This document shows positions 35,714-45,705 of a stretch of DNA of 64,000 nucleotides, piece by piece. Source of the DNA: Anadara kagoshimensis (Eukaryota > Mollusca > Bivalvia > Arcoida > Arcidae); contig CM037871.1 of assembly GCA_021292105.1 (NCBI GenBank), positions 53,117,261-53,181,260 on the forward strand, given 5' to 3'. The translations under genes were made by a program, and so were the position numbers. Position 1 is the stretch's first letter; each line of letters starts with the position of its first letter. The notes beneath the pieces are model-generated. The model searched no databases, was not told the DNA's origin, and was given only the letters and a program-made list of their open reading frames with translations.

Positions 35714-36136
35714 CAGAATACAACTTGACAAATGATATTATACTTGGTTGTCTGCATTAAGTAGACCGTATATATATATAAAGAGTTCAGCTGAGTGATG
35801 GTGTTTAACATCCAAGTCAAGAATATTTCACTTATATCGAGACGTCGCCAAAATGCAAATGTGTAGGTATTTTACCTGTGCGTTGCGTTGATGGCCTTAT
35901 ACATCCGAATTCTTTATCGGGCACCTATTTTTAGTTCCTATCCGAAACAACTGTGACTTTCATTTCGTAATAGTAAAACACAGTCCCTACCCACTTTCAA
36001 TTCTTGGAAGCCAGACCCGGTCGGAGTTTGAACCCACTCCTCTCACTTAAGGAGCTAACACTCTAGCCAATGAGCTACCGCAGTGGTTAATGAATTTATG
36101 GATGATTAATTAAAAAGCACCTGCAAACCTATCTCC
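34976..36136. other. Polinton right non-coding region with (CA)n tracts and interrupted terminal repeat
   Basis: Segments at about 35290-35440 match, in inverted orientation, the inner half of the left terminal repeat (GACTCTACCGCAC, AGTTTGTCGTCTGCTAT, GATTATGTACAAACG). CA tracts lie at 35344-35368, 35550-35582 and 35673-35716. A segment around GATCGCATTTGTCTTTTTT with TGGGGATTATGTACAAA is present twice (35271-35342 and 35587-35670), a local duplication. An insertion including a SINE separates this from the outer terminal repeat. Confidence 0.75.
35780..36092 (-). mobile_element. tRNA-derived SINE inside the Polinton right end
   Basis: On the minus strand the head reads GCGGTAGCTCATTGGCTAGA with box B GGGTTCAAACTCCGACC, and the tail has CTCGATATAAGTGAAATATT and CTTGACTTGGATGTTAAAC. 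Same family as 22719-23046. It splits the right terminal repeat. Confidence 0.82.
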
Positions 36137-36314
36137 GTCCCTTACACTAGAGAAGGAACTTATCATGTCACGGGCGATTAACTACAAATATAAACAAAAT
36201 ACACCTGTACCTTACGCTACGGAAGGGACGGCTTCGAAGGGACGAGGCTCCCCATATTAAAGTAACGGGGAAAATCAACCGGAAGTGGGCCAGAACCCTG
36301 GTTTTTCCTCTACT
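36137..36314. repeat. Right outer terminal inverted repeat of the Polinton
   Basis: 178 bp that are the near-exact reverse complement of the first 178 bp of the left end (TATCTCCGTCCC inside, CCTCTACT at the outer edge), followed by the TATTGA duplication at 36315-36320. Confidence 0.95.
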
Positions 36315-36320
36315 TATTGA
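36315..36320. repeat. Right target-site duplication TATTGA
   Basis: Exact copy of 26079-26084, directly outside the terminal CCTCTACT. Confidence 0.95.
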
Positions 36321-36429
36321 TTAGGTAAAATATTTTTAAAATCTGTGACATACGATTTCCAGGGCAATTTCGTCCCTACAAAGAATGACTTAATTACTTC
36401 TAACATACCTTAAGTTGTGCGCCTAAATA

Positions 36430-36535
36430 CATGTGTATACTTTCTGCCATTTCATCTATAGCTGGTGGCATGTCGATGTAAGTGAAATATTCCTGACTGT
36501 GACATTAAACCCCATTGATTCAATCAATCTTATAT
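36430..36535 (+). mobile_element. SINE tail fragment
   Basis: Contains CTGCCATTTCATCTATAGCT, GTCGATGTAAGTGAAATATT and CATTAAACCCCATTGATTCA with CAATCAATC, the 3' part of the SINE family seen at 22719. 5'-truncated. Confidence 0.7.
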
Positions 36536-36735
36536 ATACATGTATATTACATGTACTAATATGTCTCATTAACGTCTTCTACCTCATTTTACAGGGGACT
36601 ATAGCTGACTGGAGATGACGGCTGTACATTTATTTGGAGATACTAGATATTTGTGACAGTATTTTTCCGGTTCCGATTCTTGATCATAAATTCATATAGA
36701 CTATCTGTCTCGTTTTTCAAGTCGGCGCAATATAA

Positions 36736-38751
36736 ATGATTAAAGGGCAACCATTTCAGCCGATGTCCGGCCAGTCGTTTACCCTCTCGGTGGAACATGT
36801 GCAATCATTGAAGTGCGCAATTTGTAGGGATTTTTATAAAACACCAAGAATAGTAAAGTGTTCGCATATATTTTGCAAGGAGTGTTTAGATCAATATATT
36901 CGTATCAAAGGATGTAATTTCCCACCATGCCCGGTATGTCGACAAAGAATCAGCTATGTACCAAGTATGGGTGCCGATACGTTTCCTACTGTTCCGTTGT
37001 ACCCAGATTTAATCAGACAAATTAGTGAAATATCCAAAAATGTTCTGTGCGATGTTTGTAAAAAGTTGACAGACATTAAAACCGTATGTTTAACTTGTGA
37101 CAAAAGGTTATGTCAGAGTTGCTCAACTGCACATGCAACTTTCCTGCCAATGACAGACCATTACGTTATTACCGCAGAAGAATACAACAACGCCAAAGTT
37201 AGTGAGATCATATCCCGCCGGACTGTGGCATGTGCTGAACACGGACAAACTCTTAATTTGTATTGCTCTAGCTGCAATAGTGTTGTGTGCGCCCAATGCG
37301 ATCTTACAAAACACAATGGGCACAAAATAAGCGATTTAAAAGACCAAGCACAAAAATGTCGGAACAAACTTGAGTGTATCGATGCGGACTTGAACGTGTT
37401 TATTTGTGACGAAGATAAGAAATTACAGGATGTTGAAAGAGCAATGGCGACATTTAAGGAAAGCAGTGTCAACGCGGAACAACGTATAGTTCAGGATTTT
37501 GAGAGTAAAATTAAACAGTTGGAAAGCCAAAGAGACAAAGTGCTTAAAGAGTTTAAATGCAAAGAAAAGGAAGTCAACCGACATTTTGTAGCAGAAAAAG
37601 ATGTCATGACTGGGCGTAAGGCTGAGGCAGAAAGTATTCGTGATTTTATCCGTGCTGTAAACCGATACAGTTCCGATTTAGAACTTATTAAACAATCAGA
37701 TGTCATTGAAAAGAGATGGAAGGAAAATGATACAGGATATCAAGGATTGGAGAGCTTTGAAATTGCATTCAATTATGAACCGTATCAAAATACGGACATG
37801 AAAGAAGACACCATTATTGGGAACCTCACAGTACAGCAAACGGTTCCTGTCATTTCTGCGTTTAAATCGTCCAAATCTTCCGTAGCCGGAAACATTATCT
37901 CCTTAAGTGCTAGTTCAAACAGGATCGCAGTAGTTTCAGAACTTGCGTCATTCTATGGAACAGAACGTGAAATTGGAGTGTATGATTTCAACGGAAAACT
38001 ACTACAGAGGAAACCAGATTTCAATTACAATGATGATTCGGCTTTGTTAACTGTTTTAAGAAATGATGCAAACGAATTCCCTTCTAATATATTTATGGTA
38101 GACTACCATGAGGGTAGATCAAAGGCTACCATAATGTCGGATACAGGACTAATCCTCCATCAGTTCTTTATCAATTCCATCCCATCATGCATTGCGGCTA
38201 ACCCTAATGGCGGTATATTTCTGTACAACTCTTGGCAAGGAATCCGAGCGTATAACTTAGGAGGTTGTCTTGTAAATAAGATTAGTTCAGTTTCTGGTAC
38301 ACCTGCTTTAAAGCACATGGCTGCAAACAGTCTCGGAGAAATAGCCGTAACCGGGGAATCTCAAAATGGAGATGTATTCGTTAAAGTTCTGAATTGTGAG
38401 GGCGAAGTCATTCTCGAACACGAGATTGACAAGTTTGGTGGTCCGTGGACGCCATCAGTTGAACCTAAAGCAGTGGCTATTGATAATTCTAGTAATGTTT
38501 TATTGTGTCTTCAGTGTTCTACAAGAGAAACTAGGTCAAAGTTTATTTTCAAAACTGAGAAAATTACGTTTGAAAGACATCTGTATCTTCTCTCAAAAGA
38601 TGGACTGAGGCGTGAAAATCTGACATTGCCAAAATCCCTAGGACGTTTGATAGATGTTCAGAATATGGCTATCAAGAATGATGGTCAACTACTTCTTGCC
38701 ATTAAATCAAATTCCTCCACAAACATCGTCACTGTTCGATATCTTGCATAG
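36736..38751 (+). CDS. TRIM-family protein (RING, two B-boxes, coiled coil), single coding exon
   Basis: The 671-residue frame has a C3HC4 RING (C27, C30 to C65, C68), a B-box-1-like zinc module (from C105), a B-box 2 (from C166, with CSSCNSVVCAQCDLTKHNGH) and a Lys/Glu-rich coiled coil at roughly 205-330. The C-terminal ~300 residues have no SPRY signature; spaced hydrophobic stretches suggest a beta-propeller, as in TRIM2/3/56-type relatives. RING TRIMs are E3 ubiquitin ligases, and large TRIM families in bivalves are associated with innate defence. The first ATG is at 36736; a second at 36763 is a possible start. A splice acceptor-like CATTTTACAG near 36594 suggests a 5' UTR intron. The gene is intact and starts about 420 bp beyond the Polinton right end. 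Substrate unknown. Confidence 0.92.
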   Translation: MIKGQPFQPMSGQSFTLSVEHVQSLKCAICRDFYKTPRIVKCSHIFCKECLDQYIRIKGCNFPPCPVCRQRISYVPSMGADTFPTVPLYPDLIRQISEISKNVLCDVCKKLTDIKTVCLTCDKRLCQSCSTAHATFLPMTDHYVITAEEYNNAKVSEIISRRTVACAEHGQTLNLYCSSCNSVVCAQCDLTKHNGHKISDLKDQAQKCRNKLECIDADLNVFICDEDKKLQDVERAMATFKESSVNAEQRIVQDFESKIKQLESQRDKVLKEFKCKEKEVNRHFVAEKDVMTGRKAEAESIRDFIRAVNRYSSDLELIKQSDVIEKRWKENDTGYQGLESFEIAFNYEPYQNTDMKEDTIIGNLTVQQTVPVISAFKSSKSSVAGNIISLSASSNRIAVVSELASFYGTEREIGVYDFNGKLLQRKPDFNYNDDSALLTVLRNDANEFPSNIFMVDYHEGRSKATIMSDTGLILHQFFINSIPSCIAANPNGGIFLYNSWQGIRAYNLGGCLVNKISSVSGTPALKHMAANSLGEIAVTGESQNGDVFVKVLNCEGEVILEHEIDKFGGPWTPSVEPKAVAIDNSSNVLLCLQCSTRETRSKFIFKTEKITFERHLYLLSKDGLRRENLTLPKSLGRLIDVQNMAIKNDGQLLLAIKSNSSTNIVTVRYLA

Positions 38752-39653
38752 ACATTGTCGCAATATGACGCGAGGACACCGGTGTACTTAGTCGAAACGC
38801 TATGTTTAATATTCCTATCAGGGCTACTTATTACCAAAATTGTTTTAACATTGATTGTTGTTACACTTGTTAAGTTTATTTTATATCAGTTAAATTATTA
38901 AACTGTATTTATTTATTTCATACCCTTTACTTGTTATTATATTGAAATAAACATTGGCAAATAAATAAGTTAGCATGCAATGTTCTCTATCATTCAAAAG
39001 CGTTCCAATATCTAGTTAGTAATTTAATTTCATAATGAATCATTAACTTGAAACCGTTTAGTTGTTTCGTGAAATGACGGCCTGCAACAAATGTTCGAGT
39101 CTTTCATATTTCCCCTCTATTTATTACAACCGTCTATGATTAATACACTATACCGGTATCGGAGAATACCTAGTCTTGTTCCAACGTTTTAAATTATGTC
39201 CTATTTGGTGTGAGAATTTTATTTTATAGTTGTAATGCTGTTTAACATCACATCGGCAATTTTTCGGGTATTCACTACAAGTTATTCTATTATGATTAAT
39301 CAAAGAAGAAACCCTATATGAAGTGCCAGCGTGTTTTGTGATCTGTACTACCTCACAGAGGCGGTACGCCGTAGACAATCATACCCCCCCCCCCCTGCAC
39401 TGACACTAGAGTTAAGTGAATTCTGTCCATTTCATACCAAGCATTAGGAGAGGAATAACTATGACTCGGTCCTCTCTCGAGGCGGACTCGTTACCTTTGG
39501 GCCTCCGATGAGTCGCAAATTAAATTTGATGGTCATGTTTGGGTCAATTATTGGCGGAGGGGATCGTAAATTATCTTCCAATCAGAACTACTTCACTTAC
39601 CGTTGGATTTAATCACATATATATGCGAGGGTACAGTCATTACACCGACATCT
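38752..39653. other. TRIM 3' flank with polyadenylation signal
   Basis: AATAAA at 38946-38951, about 195 bp after the TRIM stop, is a good polyadenylation signal. A C run lies at about 39386-39397. No other gene seen. Confidence 0.65.
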
Positions 39654-39882
39654 GGGCCCAGTTGTTCGAAGCTTGATTAGTTTAATCAGTTGATCAGTCA
39701 AAATTTGATTATTGCATTATATCAAATGTTTTGTTTAAAACACGAAAAATTGAATAGAATTTCATCAAATTTAAACATTTTTTTTAAACTGTTGATTCAA
39801 TAATGGTATGTTAAGTTTTATAGAGGTTTTAAATTCGCGCTAATCACTGATTAAATTAATCAAGCTTTGAACAACTGGGCCC
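39654..39882. mobile_element. MITE with GGGCCCAGTTGTTCGAAGC ends, 229 bp
   Basis: Left end GGGCCCAGTTGTTCGAAGCT and right end AGCTTTGAACAACTGGGCCC form a near-perfect inverted repeat of about 20 bp, continuing as TTGATTAGTTTAATCAG-like inverted segments. A target duplication was not clear. Ends of this type recur in many invertebrate MITEs. Confidence 0.82.
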
Positions 39883-41009
39883 TGTATTATTACTGATCTT
39901 ATGGGTAACAACATTGGTCTAAAACAACTCGTTCAAAGGACCTTATGCAGTTTGGAATAAATAAAAATGTTCTATGTATAAATTGAAGCTAGGTAGTGTA
40001 AAATAATATTCTACGTACCGGTCAAGATTCTTTAACTTGCACAGAAGCGACCAGTCAGTAAAGCATGATGGAAGAAACCGGAGCGACGTGGAAAAAACTA
40101 GGGACAACCTGACAAACTTTCTCACTCTGGGATTATGGCTGCTCGAAGCTGGGATTCTGAAACGATAGGAATGAGGATGAGTGAAACACGGTGATCCGCA
40201 TTATCAATAACGGCTTGATCGAGCTCAGGGTCCCGGATTGTGTAGCCTGAAAACGCTAGCCGATTCTAAGTGATAAACTTTCTCGCTCAAGGATCTCGCG
40301 GATCGAGTGACCAGTAACAGTGGGATTCGAATGTTGGAAGTTGGGTGTAAAATATACAATTCATGTTAATTATGTTGATTAAATAATCCCGCTATGGTTT
40401 CGTGAGGAATCTTAGAACTTGAAATGCTTATCAATGGTATTTGAAAATCAAATGATATTCATCTTCAATTAAGATATCAAAGAAATGGCACAAGTGGTAT
40501 ATTTTCCCAGCAGCTAAATGTGTAAGATGGTGCTAACTTGTGTTTGTAACATTTTAAGACTGTTTCGTTTCCGTTATTGATATTTTCATCATTGGAATTA
40601 TTTTAAATTAATTGACTTATTACTGTAAGGAAACTTATCATTATTAATTGATCGATTGATTGATTGATCTGGCGATTTATTGTGTTTTTTTTACTGATTG
40701 ACTCGGATGGATTGACTGGTTGGTTGGTAAGTTGGTTGATTTTTTTATTTTATTTTATTTTATTTCATTTTTATTTTATTTTATTTTATTTTATTTTATT
40801 TTATTTTATTTTATTTTATAAATTTAACCAAATGATTTGAAAATTAAAGTTGAACTTGGAACTTGAAAAGAAGGCGGGGGTGGTTTAGGGCCATCCGAAA
40901 AGCGTATAAACTTGGTGATGTTCCGATATAATTGAAATATTCTAGACTGGAACGTAAAACCACATTCAATCAAATCAATTAACCGTATCATTCAAGAATA
41001 GTTACGTCA
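39883..41009. other. Intergenic with (TTTTA)n and a SINE tail
   Basis: (TTTTA)n pentamers at 40743-40818 and a SINE tail at about 40910-40985 (TTCCGATATAATTGAAATAT, TCTAGACTGGAACGTAAAAC, CAATCAAATCAATT). No gene recognised. The tail ends about 25 bp before the second 4.5-kb transposon. Confidence 0.6.
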
Positions 41010-41012
41010 TTA

Positions 41013-42236
41013 CAGTAGGATAGCCAAGTCCAAAATGTGCGTTGGTTTTAAAATTTGAGACCTTCCGCGGTAAATAAAAAGGGATTACTTTTTGGCAAGT
41101 GTCTGAACCCGAAAAAAATTCGCCATTTTCAGAATCGTTTTTATACCATAAAATTAACATTTCTAGCTACGAATATGATGCAAGCGTGTGAGGAATTAAC
41201 TAAACTTTCTACATGTATCAAAAAGTCCGAGATAAAACGCCACATTTATTTAAAATTACTGATATCCCGACGATAACCGATTTCTCTTGAAAATCAACAG
41301 AAATTTCTTCTCCATTTTTGAAACTGGTACGTTTTTTGTGTAAAGAATACTTTTCCTAGAAATTTTAATACAATGTCAGAAAATTATTACAGTATACGCC
41401 AGTAAATTATCGTACCTGGTGCATGAGGGTTAAATATGCGAAAATCGCAAAAATCCAACAGCATGATTTCAGTACGTCTTGTTGTCAATGAAAACAAATA
41501 TGGCCGCGACCTTGATAAACATTGTTCTAGCGTAATGACGTAAACAACGTTCCCCGTGTCAAATATACAGGTCAACTGTCTACTGTATACACAGTACACG
41601 CAATGTACAGTACAGACCTGTCGAAAGTTTAACACTAAGCTAACCAAAAGAAGTCAAAGCTCGACTGCCGAGTGCCTAAGGTATGGAAAGGTAGCGGTCG
41701 AAATGCTGCCGAGAGATAGATGGCACCTGCTGTCGATATAAACACCAAACGAGGAACCAATATGGGCTGTCGGCACTAATTCGTTAGCTGGGTGCTAAAC
41801 TTTGTACAGGTCTGTACTGTATTTATCGATTTTTTTTTTTTTTGCAACAGGCATCCTCATCTGGCACACATCATATGACATGTGTTTGTTGATGGAGATA
41901 CTTTAGGACCCCAACAGGAATAAATAAATAGGGCCTAAATTAAAAAAAAAATAAATGATAAATAAATAAATAAATTTATTTATAATAAATCAGAATTTCT
42001 ACAGAGAAATAAGTTAGAGCTGGGACACAGTATGTTGAGCAGGTTACAAAATGTCTAGCAGGCTAGAGATGATAATAAATAAATAAACAAATAAATAAAT
42101 CAGAAATTGTTCAGAGAAATAAGTTAGAACTGGGACACAATATGTCAGTGCTCAGTTAATAAAAATAAATAAATAATTAAGAAATTAATTTGAGAAATAA
42201 GTTAGAGCTGGGACACAATATGTCAGCAGTTGTTAA

Positions 42237-42295
<59 letters not shown>

Positions 42296-42382
42296 ATCAG
42301 AATTTCTACAGAGAAATAAGTTAGAGCTGGGACACAGTATGTTGAGCAGGTTACAAAATGTCTAGCAGGTTAGAGATGATAA

Positions 42383-42470
<88 letters not shown>

Positions 42471-45400
42471 AAATAAATAAATAAATAAATAAATCAATAA
42501 ATCAGACATTCTACAGAGAAATAACTTAGAGCTGGGACACAATATGTTGAGTAGGTTAGTGATGATAAATAGGGTAAATACATAAAAAGAGATCAAAATA
42601 AGTTGCATTTTGTCTTTCCTCAAGGTACTAACATGAAATGTGGCATGGGTACCATGGAAAGTAACCTCAGATATTTTTTGGAAAAATAAAACAAATATTT
42701 TTATATGAACAAAATTAACATTTAAAAAATAAAAGATATTGAATTACTAAAAAGTTAGAAAAATTTATGAACAGGCAGATAGTTAGAAATTTTGTCATAT
42801 TGTTGTTTGTTAAATGAATGGCAAGTGGGCCATAATAGCATTTAAAAGGACTAAAATTGTCTAAATTATAAAAATTAATTTAGAAACTACACAAACAGGT
42901 GATTTTTGGGGGGACAGGTACTTTCTAGTTGTTCTGGCTGTGATAAATAGATAAATCATTTACAAATAAATCAAAAACTATGGGATCATATGGCAGTGTT
43001 CATTCTAGAAAGGGGCTGTTGATCCTTTATTTTGCCAAATGGCACCATTGTAAAGGCCATAGTTGGCCACATCTGAAATTAGATTTCAAATGCAAGTTCA
43101 AAATATTTGATAGCATTGTCATATATAAAAGCTACATTATATGAAACTTTTAAATACTTCATTACAAAAGCTTTTACATCAGCCTAAAAGACTACAAGAC
43201 ACATCAAACATTAGATGTATGCAAAATCATTGATGTTATTCAACTTGTTATTAGAGGAATTTTATTAGAAATGAACCCATCTGAAAAAATCCTAGAATGA
43301 ACACCCATGGTTATTACTATTTACACATAATGGAACATTTTTCAAAGAAAAATGCATTATGTGTGTCTAAACCAACTTTGTAAAATGTAATAATGTTGAA
43401 TGTCTCATTTCATGTAAAATTAAAACATAACAATATCTTTAATACACTAGGAATTAGATATCATCAGACATTTATGAATGTTTCATTTTATATAGAATTA
43501 AAAAAATCAACACATATCAATATCCTTAACATACTGGGAATTATATACCATTACACATTTATGAATTGAATGCTTCTCTTGATACTGAATACTTCTTTTT
43601 CACCACATGAAATGCTTTTCATGCACCCTTGCCTGAAGTGTAGCATAGGTTAAAATCTTACTATGTCAGAAAGTTTGCCAGTTCTCTTGTTGAGGGGTGT
43701 GATTTACTTCAGGGATGAAGCCTGAATATTTTGAGTTTGGGGCCAGCTCACTTCATAAAAAAATTTGTAACAGTACTAAACAGCTTAAATGTGTAAACAT
43801 TAAGTGGCCCATACTCGAATTTAGAAGCCATTGGCTACTGGGCCCCTGCAAATCTTCATCCCTGTACCTATTTTCCTCCTTAATCTCATTTACCTGATTA
43901 TAATTGAAATAATCTTGAATGGGGTGTGTATACCAACCAATCAATTCTAAATTTAACTGATAAATCAATAAATCTGGGATAGGCCTAGTGTGTTACAATT
44001 ATTTTGAATTCTTACAAACTAATAATGCCCATTTGGATACACTGTGTCATGAATTTCACTGCATTTGCATCATCTTATTTCTTAATGCTATTATCAAACC
44101 AGTTCCCATGAATTTTCCTAAAAGAAGGTGATATTTATTTATTAGAATTTTACAATTTAACAGAAATTACTGAAATTCCTAAATATTTTACAGATCTGTA
44201 TTTAATCATTATAATATGGAGTTAAATTTTTAACCAAGTCAAATAAAATCCACATGATTGGTATTCACTTTTCCTATTTCCACATAGTCTATTTTAAATG
44301 TTATTTGTGCTATGTCAAGTTGACTTAAAACTTTTAATGAAGCAAAATAATCAACTTTTAATGTCTAAATTGTACTAAAATAATAATGCCGGGGTTATTG
44401 GCATCAGAACAGAAACAAAAATTCAAATAATAAAGACCAATGTTGTGTAACTTGTGTTGACTCTGGCTAAACTAACATGGGAGATGTTTCCTCATTTTGG
44501 GAAATATTTCATAAAGAAAAATCCAGTCTAACCATCTTTAATGATATTAGCTTATTTATCCAATGATATGTACTGATATGACAGACAGGTCCTGTTTATA
44601 TTTTGCCAGCAAAGCAAAATCAGTTGGTAATTTTCAGTAATTCTGAGTCCCTAACTAGCCCTACATGGGCAGGTTGCACTGTACACTGTATTGGTACAGA
44701 CCCCGAGTCCATATGGGTAAAATTAGAATACATGCATATCTAATGAGTTCGGCAGCCATGCAGATCGATCATACATGACAAATAAGGCAAAAAAGCTTGA
44801 CTATTTTGTCCAAAATACACGATGACATTTTCTGCATGCTAAAATTGTGATCGAAGCGGGACGAATGCTAATCAAATATGTCCGACTGGAAGTAGTTCCA
44901 AAAAATCGGCAGATTAGACGAGAAATGGAGAGAAAATACAATATTTTTAAGGAAAAACTTACTTTATTTCAACAAAAATATCTCCACAGCGTCTCTCGAT
45001 TATCAAATTTATACATTACATACAATAAGGAAGCTGTCTTAGCATTTTTTCTGTGTCAAATTAGCCGGAAAGGGGGCGGCCCATGATCGAGAATCCGGCA
45101 ATGTCATCGATTTTTTCGACATTTGAAACTGGTACGTTTTTTGTGTAAAGAAAATTATTTGACAAATTATACATCAAAATAACCGTGAAAAAAAGTTCTT
45201 TCCGTTCATGTAAAAACATCTTTGGTGCATGAGGAACTGCGTACACAGAATGATATTTTTTAAAGTTTCAATTTTCAATTTTTCGCCGGTGTCTAACATT
45301 CAATTACGATTTAAATTGTTAAATTCTCACCGACTTTGATAAAAATCGTCTTTAATGACTTACTTTTGTCCTCAAAAGACGATAAAATACTACAAATAGT

Positions 45401-45541
45401 ATTAAAAACTCGCAGTGAAATAAATATTGTTTAATTTTACCGCCTCGAGTGAATTCAAATTTTTGACAATTTTTTCACTTTGTCTGCGCGTGAAATTTTG
45501 TTTGATGAATCAATGCGCTGGCCGGGTTGGCTATCCTACTG
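41013..45541. mobile_element. 4.5-kb non-autonomous DNA transposon, copy 2
   Basis: Same termini as 6124-10574 (CAGTAGGATAGCCAA and its complement) and flanked by TTA at 41010-41012 and 45542-45544. The two copies align over their full length with scattered substitutions; the main difference is expansion of AAAT microsatellite blocks (41940-42500). It contains the same nested 155-bp MITE. The right end lies 164 bp upstream of the MRPS27 start codon. Confidence 0.92.
43710..43864. mobile_element. 155-bp CAGGGATGAAG MITE nested in copy 2
   Basis: CAGGGATGAAG to CTTCATCCCTG, flanked by TACTT (43705-43709) and TACCT (43865-43869). Position within the host transposon is the same as in copy 1, so the MITE was present before the host element was duplicated. 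Confidence 0.87.
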
Positions 45542-45544
45542 TTA

Positions 45545-45705
45545 CACGATAATAGAACAATTAAAATTGGTTGATTAGAAAATACGGAATTAATATGTCC
45601 AAAACGTTTTCCTATTTTACAATTACATTAGCTTTATCTCTAAAATGTTTTACATAAGGCGATTTTATACTTCGTGTTGAAGCAGCTTTGTTACATTGAC
45701 TAAGC
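45545..45705 (+). promoter_or_regulatory. Likely MRPS27 promoter and 5' UTR zone
   Basis: Only 161 bp separate the transposon's target duplication from the MRPS27 ATG. Core promoter and 5' UTR must lie here or inside the transposon end. I see no clear TATA box with an initiator. Placement is inferred from gene position only. Confidence 0.35.

Larger units (their letters stand above)
26085..36314 (+). mobile_element. Polinton/Maverick-type element, 10,230 bp, no capsid genes seen
   Basis: The element starts AGTAGAGGAAAAACC and ends with the reverse complement, with a perfect 6-bp duplication TATTGA outside. All genes are on the plus strand: protein-primed family-B DNA polymerase, FtsK/HerA-like packaging ATPase, zinc-finger protein and retroviral-type integrase with chromodomain. 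Classical Polintons are 15-20 kb and also encode a maturation protease and major and minor capsid proteins; none is visible here on either strand, so this is a short form without a visible virion module. The left terminal repeat is present three times in tandem; the right one is interrupted by an insertion with a SINE. Several frames are broken by one-base homopolymer changes, but the ends and target duplication are intact, so the insertion may be fairly recent. Confidence 0.95.

Noticed and set aside
35512..35820. Cys/Val-repeat open frames on the minus strand
   Set aside because: Translation of (CA)n microsatellites in the Polinton right end.
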